This document shows, piece after piece, positions 45,190 to 56,699 of a stretch of 64,000 nt of DNA; positions within the stretch are counted from its first letter, which is position 1, and every line of letters begins with the position of its first letter. The translations under genes were made by a program, and so were the position numbers. Origin of the DNA: Tieghemostelium lacteum (lineage: Eukaryota > Evosea > Eumycetozoa > Dictyosteliales > Raperosteliaceae). The stretch covers positions 124,001 through 188,000 of the forward strand of contig LODT01000031.1 of the NCBI GenBank assembly GCA_001606155.1, written 5' to 3'. The notes under the pieces were generated by a model. It worked only from the letters and a program-made list of their open reading frames with translations. It made no database searches and was not told where the DNA came from.

Positions 45190-48179
45190 ATGGTTAAAAA
45201 TATAATTATTACGGGACATGTAAATTCAGATTTTGATTCACTAAGTTCAATGTTTTCAGTATTTGTATTGTTGAGAAATAAAGTACAACATTTATTTCCA
45301 CAAGAAACTGAAGAACAATTTCAATTCTATCTATTGATGCCTCCAACTAATCACCCAATGGTTAAGGCATTTGTAAAAGAACAATTGGAGAGTTTGTTTA
45401 CTAAAGAATATACAACTACAAAATTGATTCATAGTCTAGAAGAACAAATTATTAGTGATACAAAGTATCTGGTTATTGTTGATACTAAAAGGATATCTAG
45501 GTTACACCACTGTCACCCTGTATTATTTGAGAATATAACTGTTCATAATAATAATGCTAATGGAAATCAAGGAAGAGATCAGAGTTCTATTAATAAGTCA
45601 ATTGTTGTGCGTGTAATTGACCATCATCCAAATAGTGACAAAGAAGGAGATGACCTTCAATCCAATGACACTAATGTAAATGTTGAGACTATAATAACTG
45701 GTGCTGTAACATCTGTAATTGTAGAACTATTGCAAAAATATAATGTTACATTGACTACAATGGAAGCTACTATAATGTCATTGGGCATCTATGAAGATAC
45801 TGGTTCGTTTCTATTTGGAAGTACAAGTAATCTTGAATATAAAGCAATGGAATATCTTTCTAGATTTGGTTTGGATCATAGTATTCTAAAGAATAATAGT
45901 TCAAGAAACATTTCATCTGCTGGTGGTATGAGTAAATTTGAAAACACAGGTGACCATGAAGATAGTCAAAATCTAAACAATTACAATAGAATCTTAACTA
46001 CACTTCGTGAAAATCTAACATCTATATCAATGTTAGACAATGTTATTCATCTCACTCAATTGGATGAAATATCACCTGATAAGAATATATCACCTATTGT
46101 ACAGAATCTCATTGAAAACTCTTGTAATATACATACACTGATATGTATTGTTCGTCTTAATCAAGGTATTTCAGTGATATGTAGATCTTCTCAAGATTCC
46201 AAAGTCAATGTTGGGCGTATTTGTGAGGATATGGGAGGTGGTGGTCACTTTCACGCTGCAAGCGTACTTGTGAGAGACCAAACTATATCTGAAATCAGAT
46301 CAATGCTATTCCAATTATTGTATGGTCAAATTGTTGGAAAGGATATTCTCTTGAAAACCATTAAACACCAACAACAAGAGGTATTAACTATTGATGTGAA
46401 TGCATCTATTAAATCATCACTGGAGATATTCACTAAGAATCCAACAATTAAATATCTAATTGTTCTAAAGGATGGGAAATATCACGGACTATTACCAAAT
46501 ATCGATTCAATTAATAGTAAAATATCTCATAATGCAATGGTTCAGGATTACATGTTAAGTGTTCAATTGCAAATTCAACAAATTAATAATGATACAACAT
46601 TGGCAGATAGTATTCAACAATTGGTTAGAAATAGATTTTGGTTACTTCCACTGTCTTGGCAAGATAGTAACTCTCAAATTGGTGGTGTAATTACATCAAC
46701 TGATATACTACAACAAACTATAAAATCAATGAATAATGGACAAATCCACCATTTTGAATCTAGTAATAGATCTACACCATTTGGTAAACATCTAAGTATT
46801 TTACAAAATAATATAATATATAATATTGTATTTATAGTACTTAAAGATGTTGCTGAAAAACTAAATTTGGATATTTATTTAATTGGTAATACAATCTATA
46901 AAATCTTAAAGAAATCAGTAGATCTTAGTAAAGTTGAATTAGTTATTTTTTCAGATCAGTTAACTAGTTCAGAATTGGAGGAATCAATTTTAGAATTCCT
47001 CTCCAAATCCTTTAAAAAAATTAAGGATAAATCAACCATCAAAAATAATACCGATCAAAATCAATTAACAATTGAATTATCTGATTCTAATGTAATAATT
47101 AGTATGTATATTTTTAATATCAACAAATATGCTCAAAATTCTAAAACTTCTTTTTACAAGCTATCCAAATAACTACATTTGTTTATTACCCTAAAACACA
47201 ATATTATTTTACCTATTTACCAAGTCCTATAAAGAATCATTGTTATAGAACCAACTTTACAATGAATTCACTATTTGTTGATATTAAAAATCAAAATTTA
47301 TATGATTGTTTTGATGCAATTTATGATATCAATGAAGATATTCTAAATTTAAATCATTCAAATTCCTTTAAAGATAATCCATCTTCAATTTTAAAGTAAG
47401 TTTAAATATACCCTATTTAAATTATATATTCAGTTTACTAATTATAATATTGGCTTCTTAAGAATGTTTTTACTACAATATGAATTTGATTTAACAATTT
47501 CAAATGATACCAAGAGATATTTGAAAAATGCAGTTTCGGATGGTGATGTAAAGAAAATTGAAGGTGCTTCAATCAATGAATTTCTTCATGATATATTTAA
47601 ATTTAAAAAACCATTCCAATTTCTATATGATTTGAAATTGTATGGTATCTGGAACGAAATATCACCACTGATAAAAATTGAATCTTCTTATTATGATTTA
47701 CTACAAGATATATTAAACTGGTATGATAATTTACATATTAGAGATTTAGTAAGTATAGATTAATTTAAGTACAAATTCCAAACATACTAATTAGTAAATT
47801 GTTTTAGAAACCTGATAGATTTAAAATCTTAATGTTAACATTTATAAAGTATTCTGGAAATGAAAAAAAGACTATCGAACTTGGAAAAAGATTAGATGTA
47901 TCTGAAGAGGAAATTATGGAATTATATAATTCAAAATCAGATATTAATATTGCTGCAAAAAAAGTAAAGAAATGGATAGCTGACCCTGACCATAAATCTG
48001 ATGCAAATAGTCTGAATGAAATGTTTAAAGATTTGAAAATTGAATATTTGTTATTCTTAATGTCACAGATTATGTACAAACTGAAAAAAACTGATAACAA
48101 TGAAATGTTTATAAACCAAGCACCATTTACATTGTTTTTGAATTATTTGAATCTTGAAAGAATAAATAAAACTCAATAA
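45190..48179 (+). CDS. DHH phosphoesterase, CBS pair and degenerate CCA/poly(A) nucleotidyltransferase fusion
   Basis: Four exons: 45190-47101, 47161-47395, 47463-47748 and 47808-48179, with phases matching throughout, giving 934 residues. The N-terminal DHH phosphoesterase is intact: GHVNSDFDSLSS, LVIVDTKR, VIDHHPN at about 142, GIYEDTGSF, and the DHHA1 loop MGGGGHFHAAS. Two CBS domains follow (about 395-515). The last 400 residues follow the class II tRNA nucleotidyltransferase plan (YLIGNTIYKILKK; RTNFTMNSLF; FKDNPSSILK, then FLLQYEFDLTI), but the GGxxRD and DxD catalytic motifs are replaced by GNTIYK and VEL. DHH-CBS-PAP fusions are known from bacteria as A-adding enzymes. No targeting peptide is obvious. 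Confidence 0.8.
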
Positions 48180-48243
48180 AAATAGTATTATTTTAATCTG
48201 TACATAATTGGATGGTATCCATCTGGATGATAATGATGATGTT

Positions 48244-48786
48244 TTATTTTACTAAAACTACATGGTGTTGGTTGACAAACAATTTAACAAAGAAGATGGA
48301 CATGGCAGAGAAAGATAGTAGAACTCTGACATTATGAAGTTCACCCCATTTTATGAGAAGAGATCTAGTTTCTTCTGAGTACTTATCTAGTGATTGGTCT
48401 AGTAGTTTTCTGTTCACTGGTGCAAGTTTCCAGAGAGTGAATGGAATTACAGAAGCCATTAATCCACCACCAATTAGCCACATCCAACCATCACAGTTAC
48501 AGCTATGTTTGATGGCTCTAGTAGTAATTTCAGAGTGGTTTCTAGTATAGATGGCAGCCCATGTAATAGCTGCTGATAACGATGACATTATAGCCAAACT
48601 GACTTGTAATGGCATTGCTCTGTTAAAGCTTACTCTCCAATTGTCAACTGCTTGTTCATTTGGGATTGATAATCTAGCTGGATGTTCAACTTGTCTGATA
48701 TACACTGCAATACCAGCAAAAATAGAACCACTTACTAATGCTAGTCCTTTTAATATTGGGATATAATCACATAATCTACTTGACAT
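48244..48786 (-). CDS. DUF1772-family four-helix membrane protein
   Basis: A single exon of 180 residues. Four hydrophobic helices are visible (ILKGLALVSGSIFAGIAVYI; LQVSLAIMSSLSAAITWAAI; MWLIGGGLMASVIPFTLW; LLSFSAMSIFFVKLF). Typical family landmarks are EHPAR after the first helix, W..S..RAMP before the second, and W..LHNVR before the last. DUF1772 proteins include fungal anthrone-oxygenase-like enzymes, but most are uncharacterised and I do not infer a substrate. It ends 64 bases from the stop of the convergent DHH gene. Confidence 0.7.
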   Translation of the reverse strand: MSSRLCDYIPILKGLALVSGSIFAGIAVYIRQVEHPARLSIPNEQAVDNWRVSFNRAMPLQVSLAIMSSLSAAITWAAIYTRNHSEITTRAIKHSCNCDGWMWLIGGGLMASVIPFTLWKLAPVNRKLLDQSLDKYSEETRSLLIKWGELHNVRVLLSFSAMSIFFVKLFVNQHHVVLVK

Positions 48787-49039
48787 TCTTTTTTTTTTAA
48801 TTTATAAATTATTAAATTTTAAATTTAGCTTGTTGTTTTTAGGATTTCTAAACTTTCTTGTTTTGTAATTTAGTTTTTTAGTCACCAAATTTATATTTAT
48901 AATAAATTCAATTCAACCACTGAAAAATTATTGTATTGAAGATTGACAAATATTTTAATCACATTTTTTGTAAGTTCACATGTAATTAGTGTGTGGTTGG
49001 TTGAAAAATAAAAAAAAAATAAAAAGATTTTATTTGAAT

Positions 49040-49768
49040 ATGGCAGATAATAGCACTACCACAACCAATAATAATAATAATACAACATTAGATGATAATC
49101 AAGAAAAAATAACAGAACAATTAAAAGAGATATCGATAAAGGAAAAATATAAAAGTAATCAAGAGGACATACAAGAAGCCAATGCATTGAAACTTAAAGG
49201 AAATTTAAATTATACCGAAAAAGACTATGACACTGCAATTAAAAACTACAGTGATGCTATAAAATTGTTGTTAGATGGTAACCAACATGAGGAGAAAGAA
49301 CAAACAGAGAAAATAGTGGAAATTAAAGAAAATGATATCACATGTACAGAAGAATTATCGATATACTATAGTAACAGAGCGGCATGTTATCTACAAAAGA
49401 AAGAGTATCAATTGGTTATAGATGATTGTGTTAAATCACTAGAGATGGAACCTTCAACTGATTCTTTAAAAATTAAAATACTACTTCGTAGAGCACAAGC
49501 TAAAGAGGCATTGGATATGTTGAGTGAGGCACTTGAAGACTATAAATCTATTCTACAACTTGACCCTAAACATGGTCAATCTCTACAGGCGCAATACTCT
49601 CTGCCTCCAAAAATTAAAGTTAAACAAGATAAGGAAAGAGAGGAGATGATGGGTAAACTTAAAGATCTAGGTAATACCATTTTAGGTAAATTTGGTATGT
49701 CTACTGATAATTTTCAGTTTGTAAAGGATCCTAATAGTGGTGGCTATTCTGTAAATTTTAAAAGATAA
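49040..49768 (+). CDS. ttc1: TPR protein TTC1
   Basis: I take the ATG at 49040 (242 residues, MADNSTTTTNNNN) and not the earlier non-ATG opening. Three TPR units follow an Asn/Thr leader: ALKLKGNLNYTEKDYDTAIK, then SIYYSNRAACYLQKKEYQLV, then LLRRAQAKEALDMLSEALED. The end (KLKDLGNTILGKFGMSTDNF, then PNSGGYSVNFKR) matches the conserved TTC1 C-terminus. TTC1 is a cytosolic TPR adaptor that binds Hsp70/Hsp90 and G-alpha proteins in animals. An insert of Glu/Lys between TPR1 and TPR2 is acidic. Confidence 0.88.
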   Translation: MADNSTTTTNNNNNTTLDDNQEKITEQLKEISIKEKYKSNQEDIQEANALKLKGNLNYTEKDYDTAIKNYSDAIKLLLDGNQHEEKEQTEKIVEIKENDITCTEELSIYYSNRAACYLQKKEYQLVIDDCVKSLEMEPSTDSLKIKILLRRAQAKEALDMLSEALEDYKSILQLDPKHGQSLQAQYSLPPKIKVKQDKEREEMMGKLKDLGNTILGKFGMSTDNFQFVKDPNSGGYSVNFKR

Positions 49769-49973
49769 ACTATATAATAAATCAAATGTTTCTAATATAT
49801 TTAGATATAAATATGAAACTAAACTATTCTATTTTCTATTCTCTACATTTATAAACTATTTTTTATTACTATTTAACAACTCTGTTAAATATTTTCCTCT
49901 GTTATTAAAATCTGTAAAATTTGGCTTATAATTAAATGAATCAAAAGTTCTATATATTATTAAAGAGTTCAAA

Positions 49974-50419
49974 TTAGAATCCTTTTTTCTTTTCAATTGT
50001 AATTATAGGTGAATGTGTGAATAAAATTTTATACTTTTTAGATAAATGTGAAGATACTCTGATTGGTGTTAATGTTTGACTATTTACAACACCAAATGAA
50101 AAAATAAATAGTGAAACTATACATTCAAATATGATCTATTAAAATAGATTGGTAAGTAATTCATTCTAGTGATCCTATTTAATCTAGTGTTTGAAATCAT
50201 ATTTACATCATTTGGAATACCTTCAAAATGTTGATCTGTTAATCTTAAATATTTTCTATCTGTATATTTCCCATCAAAATCAATTAGAATACTACTTAAA
50301 CTCATTCACATATAGTGTAGAGTCAAATTAGAATACCTACGTTGTAATGATGAATAAACTGTATGTAGGAATATCAGTACTCCTATAATCGAAATTAAAA
50401 ATGCTACTTTTTTATTCAT
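49974..50419 (-). CDS. small secreted or type II membrane protein, unknown
   Basis: A proposed three-exon gene: 50419-50337, 50300-50118 and 50079-49974. Introns are only 36 and 38 bases and the phases fit, giving 123 residues. The protein starts with a hydrophobic signal or anchor ([20 protein letters not shown]), then [14 protein letters not shown] and [19 protein letters not shown], and ends [10 protein letters not shown]. The middle exon alone opens at 50305. The second donor (GTTTCA) is weak, so the C-terminus is uncertain. No family is recognised. Confidence 0.45.
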
Positions 50420-50536
50420 TTTGATTTATCTATACTATATATTGCAATAAAGACCTCCGCTTTTGAAGGTGAAGTGGGTAATTATAAAAAAAGAAAGAAT
50501 TTTTTTTCATTTTGATTATCCCCTCCCAAATTTAAA

Positions 50537-51018
50537 ATGTCATCGAAATATTCTATATCTGTTAAAAATGTTGATATGCCAGGTATGATATCCAAATGAA
50601 CCTTTAGTTTATAATAGTAGTAAAGTAATGCAAAATGTTAACTTTGAATACTATAGATTTTATGCAGCAAGATGCCACTGAACTAGCAATAAAAGCATTC
50701 GAAGAAGCAAAGATCGAACGAGATATAGCAATGATAATTAAAAAAGGTATAGTTACAATTTAACAATGTATACAAGATGTTAACATTTTGATATTAATTC
50801 ACTCATTGATTTGATCTTTAAAAAAATATCAAAAAACACACCACATATATACATCTGATTTACACTTTATAAACTTTAAAGAATTTGATAAGAAATATTC
50901 ACCAACATGGCACTGTATAGTTGGTAAAAGTTTTGGATCACATGTTACACATGAAACCAAGAGTTTCATTTACTTTCATATAAATAATCACTCAGTTTTA
51001 TTATTTAAAACTGGTTAA
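50537..51018 (+). CDS. dynll: dynein light chain LC8 (DYNLL)
   Basis: Three small exons (50537-50582, 50657-50746 and 50882-51018; introns of 74 and 135 bases) encode 90 residues, the normal LC8 length of about 89. The protein reads [18 protein letters not shown], then [20 protein letters not shown], then [15 protein letters not shown] and ends VLLFKTG. That is very close to animal DYNLL, including the peptide-binding groove strand [12 protein letters not shown]8 is a homodimeric hub in dynein, myosin V and many other complexes. No exon is long enough to stand out as an ORF. Confidence 0.93.
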
Positions 51019-51394
51019 AGAATAAAGATATTTATATAAATAGAAATGTGTATTTAATAATCAAAATCAAACTCAAATGACAGTAATATTTACAGGGCTA
51101 TTTCTATTAAATAATTAGGTAGGAGGTATTTATTTTATTTCAATATGGAAAATAAGTGTATATATCTTGTGCAGTACTGAAAAAATATATGAAGATAGGT
51201 TGAATCTGGAAGGTTTTTTTACTTTAAGTGAATATTCAAATATTACTGTAATTTACTTTTATGGGGGGAGGTGGGGGATATTTATTTATTTTTATTTATT
51301 ATTACTACTATGGTTGATTCTTGTTGAGGGGATTTGTAAAAAATGAAGTTGTTGATTAGTTGAGATGGGTGATTGAATGTGTGATTGAGGAAAT
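51019..51394. other. spacer between convergent LC8 and Rab32 genes
   Basis: 376 bases, A/T-rich with a short G-run near 51264 (GGGGGGAGG). It holds no frame or RNA gene that I can support. 3' untranslated regions of both genes are expected here. Confidence 0.5.
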
Positions 51395-52287
51395 TTATTT
51401 ACAACATGTTGGGCCAGTGGTTTGTTGTGGTTGAGGTTTACCCAAACCTGGAGTAACGGTATCAGAAACTGGTGCATTTCTTCTGATATCATTCTTTAGG
51501 ATATGTTCAACTAAGAATCTAGCTGCTTTTTCAATATTCATATTCTCTTTAGCACTGGTTTCAAACCAACCAATGAAACCATTATCTTTAACGTATTTAT
51601 CCATATCATTGGCAGTCTTTATAAAGGCATCCTTACCGAGATCACATTTATTGGCCAAAAGAACCACTGGAATTGGTTTATCTTCTGGACCATATGTGAC
51701 CTTACTGTCGATATCAGCTTTCCATTTTGCAACTGCATCAAATGTACTCATTCTAGTGACATCAAATGTAATCATTGCACCAACTGCCTCCTTATAATAT
51801 ACTCTAGTCATTGATCCAAATCTTTCTTGACCTGCAATATCCCATAACTGAAGTCTTACTTCTGTCTTTGGGTCCCAATTTATAACCTTTAATGCAAAAT
51901 CTACACCAATCTATATAATTTATAAAACATTTACATAAAGACACAATTATTATTATAATAATAATAAAAATATAAAATTTTAAAAAAAAAGATATTAATA
52001 TCTCGAGGTTTGATTTGATTGGGTAAATTGTGTATTCCTGGTACAGGATTACTCTTAATTGAAACATTACAGTTGATTTATAATGCATAGAGAAAATATT
52101 ATGAACAAAACGCTTAATTATAGAAGTTTTACCAGTACCAATATCTCCGACTACTAAAATCTTATATAAATATTCACTGTATCCTTCTTCATCATGTGGT
52201 TGTGACTATTTAAATATGTACAAAATAACTTATATTAATACAATATTCTTTTTTTTTCCTCAACGCAATGTTTCAGATGATTACCAT
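51395..52287 (-). CDS. rab32: Rab32-family GTPase
   Basis: Exon 1 is the ATG alone (52287-52285). After a 79-base intron come exon 2 (52205-52071) and exon 3 (51910-51395), giving 217 residues starting MSQPHDEEGYSEYLYKIL. G1 is VVGDIGTGKTSIIKRFVHN, switch I HYKSTIGVDFALKVI, and switch II WDIAGQERFGSMTRVYY. The isoleucine of WDIAGQE marks the Rab32/38 group. G4 is ANKCDL, G5 ETSAKEN, and the tail ends in Cys-Cys-Lys for prenylation. Rab32 acts on lysosome-related and contractile-vacuole/phagosome membranes. Intron 2 is 160 bases. Confidence 0.93.
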
Positions 52288-52714
52288 TTTTTTATCAGTA
52301 ACAAATTACAACAAATAATAGTAAAAATAATGATTAAGTTTTTTTTTTGAAAAAGAAAAGGATAAAGAAAAAGCTCGTTGGTAATTTTTTTCTCACCCAA
52401 AAAATCAAAAAAAAAAGAGAAACACTTTCACAATTGTGGTATTCACTGGGTCAGAATTTAAATTAAGTTTAATTTCAAAAAATGTATCCATTTACCCACA
52501 TGGGTTTTATATGTATTACTTAATTACATTAACCCTCAAGTTTTAATAACAAAATTAGTTTTAAGTTTTCCTGTATTCTCAAAACTCAAAATTTGAGGTA
52601 AATAGATATTTTTTTTTGATTCCAATTTAAACATATAAACATAAATAAACATTATAAGTCTGGTTTTTTTTTATAATGTGACAGTAAAGTTAAATAACTA
52701 TTGTATTGATAAAA
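52288..52714. other. A/T-rich spacer upstream of rab32
   Basis: 427 bases with poly-T and poly-A runs. No open frame, repeat or RNA gene is supported. Confidence 0.5.
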
Positions 52715-53351
52715 TTATACTGTATCATCGTGAAACATCCATCTATTTATATTATATTAAAAGAATGTTAATAACAATGTATTATTGATTTGTAATTGGA
52801 TAGAATCATATAGTTATACTAACCTTGTATCTTTTGGAGTCTTTCCAATAGATCTTGAAACATAATATTGATTATCTACAGGTGGTACTTTTTCAGTACA
52901 ACTACTAAGCATACTTAAAATACTAACACAAACTGATGAAACTGTTAATGCAGGTGACCATGCATCGTATACTAATATATTATAAACAAAAATAAAATGT
53001 TAGCATTCATAGGTTCCCCCTTAACTCAAATCCTTTTGTTTTTGAATTTTCTATCTTATTATTTAAACACCTACAAATTGAAAGACATATATGACCATTA
53101 CTATAAATATGAGGGTGTATTGGAGCAACCCCTATAAACATAACTTCTGGTGACTCTAGAGGATACTCTGAATTGAATCTAAATTGTAATCTGAATTTCT
53201 CGCCATTATATAATGTATTTTCTGTACCTGTAATTTGAACTACCCATCTATCGAGATTATTTGCCTCCTCAATCATAATTCCATGAGGTGGACTCTTTTG
53301 TATCTCTTGTAACTCTTTTTGTAGTCTTTTTGCATATCTTCCACTTGCCAT
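52715..53351 (-). CDS. ube2w: UBE2W-type ubiquitin-conjugating enzyme, with an apparent one-base frameshift
   Basis: Exons 53351-53075, 52972-52824 and 52742-52715. It starts MASGRYAKRLQKELQEIQKS, with the E2 core EYPLESPEVMFIG and the catalytic cysteine in SNGHICLSIL, then YDAWSPALTVSSVCVSI. The last exon ends RWMFHDDTV, matching the family ending WWYHDDTC. UBE2W attaches ubiquitin to protein N-termini and lacks the usual HPN motif, as here. In exon 2 the family frame (SILSMLSSC) needs four T's on the minus strand at 52917-52921, but five are present, so the literal frame reaches a stop a few codons later. Both flanking splice phases support the corrected frame. An assembly error in the homopolymer is the likeliest cause. 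Confidence 0.8.
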
Positions 53352-53708
53352 CTTTTACCACCAAACTGTATTGTATATATATAATCAAATTTCAATAAAG
53401 AAATAGTATAACTTAAATTTTAAAGACACTGACTTCTTTTATGTATGTCTGAACAATAATTAATTGTTTATTGTAGTTGTCAAAAAAATTAAAAAATATT
53501 AAAAAAATTAAAATTTCAACTTAAGTTAATTTCAATATTAAAAACTCAGGTTACAAAAATGCCATAATATTAGTCTTTTAAAGTAAAGATTATGATTCAT
53601 AGGATTAATTAAGTTTGAAAATATAATGTTGGGTCTGGAAATAAAAGTACTTTTATTTAATTTAAATAAAACTATACCTTGACCTCTGAAAAATAAACAT
53701 ATTATGAA
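53352..53708. other. spacer between ube2w and the CBM20-protease gene
   Basis: 357 bases of A/T-rich sequence. It should hold the ube2w promoter and the 3' end of the protease gene. Nothing else is seen. Confidence 0.5.
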
Positions 53709-56075
53709 CTAATTTTGTTCAACTTCTTTTACAATCTTTTGGTAAACTAAAATATCTAGATTTTAACTAAATATTAGTATATATAGATTATAATGAAGAG
53801 GGGTAAAGAGAATACTTACATGGATAACTATTACTAAAATTACTAAATATTGCATCTTCTTGATTAGATATGGAAATTGAAGAACCATCACATTTAAACC
53901 ATTTTTTAGATTTTTTTACATAGTAACAAAAATGACCTTGTTCATAGAAGCTGTCACCAATATGGTGGAGTACTCCTACTAATTTATAATAGTGTTGATC
54001 TTGGACCGTTAATTTCTTGGGGAATGTAAATAGATTGGATGCTTTAATGGTCTTTTTGAATTCGTAATCTGTACGATCCAATTGTATAATTAAAGTAGAG
54101 GGTAGTGAACTAAAACTTATAAAACTTTCAAATATACATTTGTTATCAAATGTTTCCGTAGTGTGTTTATAGAATTCCAATGACTCCTCTAAAGATTCAA
54201 ATCCTTTTACTGGCAATATTAAATTGATAAACTTCTCATGATTATAATGAACTTGGTCATTTATAATCACACCATTTTCATCCTTATAATAGGACTTTTG
54301 TATAATTTCACCTTCAAATATATTACTAATTGTCAAATTATTATTATTTGTATTTTTTGATATCTATAATAATATTAATTAAAGAGTTAGAGTTGGAACT
54401 ATACTATAATCTTGAGAATAGGGAATTGTTGAAGAAAAATACAAACAGTTGAGATCTCATTTAATAGAGATGTTGTAATGATGTTATAGATTTCTGCAGC
54501 ATCTTGTGAACCAATTTGTAATTGTAGTGGATTGATATCTGTGGTTTGGAAACCCATTTCCATAGAGGTGAATATGTTACCTAGACATTGTGTGATTGGA
54601 AATCCAATTTTGGCTCTAAGTTGGATTATTGTGTTTTTAAGTGCTGGGATATGGTAGAGTAGTTGAACTATACATAAAATGGAACAATTGAAATTGTATT
54701 CCAATAAACCTACAAATCCAGTTTTAATCCAAGATAGCGAAGCATCGCTGATACGTAGTGGACCGTCATTGTTAATGACTAGAGTGTGGTTCTTATCTGA
54801 TGGTGAGAAGGTTCTAATTTCTTTCTCCCAATAGATGCCAGAGTTATTGTTGGATACTACTACATAACGATAATCAAATTTCATAGGTTGAGGTGCGTAG
54901 ACTTGTCCAATCCATAAGGTGTTACCAATGGACCCTGCTTGTGTTATAGGGTTCATTCTAATGGATTTCTGCGACTCTGATCCAAAGAAATTACTAACTA
55001 AATTAACTGAATGAATCTCTGAATTGCCTTCATCGATGACTATAAATGTACATATTTGTCCTGGGTATAAAGGTATGGGATGTGGATCGAATGGTTGAAG
55101 AAATGAATAAGGTTTCTTGTCTTGTTGTCCATTGGTATTTGATTTTTGGTCACTTTCTGGAAGTGCGCTGATATCATTCATTAGTTTGGATTGGAAATCT
55201 AAAGTTGGGAAAATACCAGACCCACCATTCCATTCGTCTCTAATTTCAATAAAGATCTCTTCTTCATCACCTTTAGTCTGGTTAGACCATAACATGAATG
55301 AAAGTTTATGATTCTTACAAGATTCCCAAGTAGATTTATAGTTTTCAAATTGTATATATTTATATTCGATATCAATTAATTGAGGTGATATACCTTTAAG
55401 TTGAGGTGACAATGATTGATTGTTATTCAACTGATACTGTGAGGAACCTTCTTGTACTCCTCCTCCTGATGTACAACTGATACTATTTACAATAGAAGAT
55501 TGAACTGAACTTGCATAGTCACCACTTTCTAGAAATGATGTTGGTGTTGTACCCATACTGTCTGTGTAATCTGTAATTATCTCTTCTTCAATCTCAATAT
55601 TGTTACTGGCAAGAACAGGGTGGTCATATTCCTCTTGATACTCTTCCTCAATAAACGACTTCATTTTGAATGAATTAATATCATCAAACATCTGATGTCT
55701 ACCTCTATTGTGAAGAGGTAAAGGTATATGACTGAAACTATTATTCCTACTAGACCTGTTGCTAGTAGTAGTTGTCGACCCAAAACTATTAAAATTCATA
55801 GATTCATAATATGGATACATATTGCTATTACTAGTATTTGTATTGTTCTTGTATTGGTAATATGGTGTCTCTAATTTAAAATTATTCTTTGGTAAAGTTG
55901 AAATGGCTTCAAATTGAAATTCACCACTCCACCAGTCATTATTTGACCAAGTCATATTCACAGCTTGATCAATTGACCATTCACCTAGTCCAGGAACAGA
56001 TCCACAAACCTTTAAATAACCTCCATATTCAATTCGTTTTTGAATATAAAATCTAATTGTAACTCTTTTCTTCAT
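53709..56075 (-). CDS. ubiquitin-specific protease with N-terminal CBM20 starch-binding domain
   Basis: Exons 56075-54447, 54363-53820 and 53746-53709 (introns of 83 and 73 bases; phases 0 and 1) encode 736 residues. A CBM20 domain opens the protein (RFYIQKRIEYGGYLKVCGSV, then PGLGEWSIDQAVNMTW and NDWWSGEFQF) and is interrupted by a Ser/Asn/Glu-rich insert before IEYKYIQFENYKSTWE. A second carbohydrate-module-like stretch sits near 380-440 (FDYRYVVVSNNNSGIYWEKE). The rest is a USP: GFVGLLEYNFNCSILCIVQ holds the aligned catalytic Cys, and GHFCYYVKKSKKWFKCDG the His box. The thumb is short. A deubiquitinase tethered to glycogen is the natural inference. Confidence 0.75.
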
Positions 56076-56699
56076 TGTATCCTCTTTCTCTAGAGCTCTC
56101 TAAAAAGATGTTGATTGTTATAAATTCAGAGAGCAAAAATACAAAATATCAAAAATCCTAAATTTCAAAATAATCAAATTTCGGTTGTCGTTGTAATTAA
56201 ATTTCTTCTTTTTAATTTTATAAAAAGAAATCATGATTTTCTAAATTAAGTACTATAGATTATAAAAACATGTTTTAATAATTATAATTGTTAACAATAA
56301 TATGATGGTTATTTTATTTTAATTTATATACAATAATAATAACTTTATTATAATAAAGTAAATTTCCTGATTTAAAATGTATAAATATATCAATTAAGTG
56401 AAAAATTAATATTAATAATGAACTTAAAATTTTGAATTGTTTGTATTTAACCAGTTTTTTATTTGATTGACATTCAAACTGAGCAGAAAGTATATTAAAA
56501 AAAAATCAACCAGGGTTTGGCAAAAAAAAATTAAACGTCGATTTTTTTTTTTACAAAAAATAAAAATTTTCAAATATAATTATAAAAGTTTTCATCTTTT
56601 TAGAAAAAGTAACTAGAAATACAAAATTATTGGATTCTCTTTATTTGTTTAAGGACATTATTCTAATATTTGATCATAGCAGACATAACAGAGTAAAAT
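56076..56699. promoter_or_regulatory. divergent promoter region of the CBM20-protease and V-ATPase d genes
   Basis: The longest clean intergenic gap (624 bases). It is made of A/T runs such as poly-A near 56521 and poly-T near 56540. I see no gene, tRNA or repeat. Confidence 0.5.

Noticed and set aside
47832-48179. Independent small genes downstream of the DHH gene
   Set aside because: Three introns in matching phase join these ORFs to the DHH-CBS gene and restore nucleotidyltransferase-family sequence.
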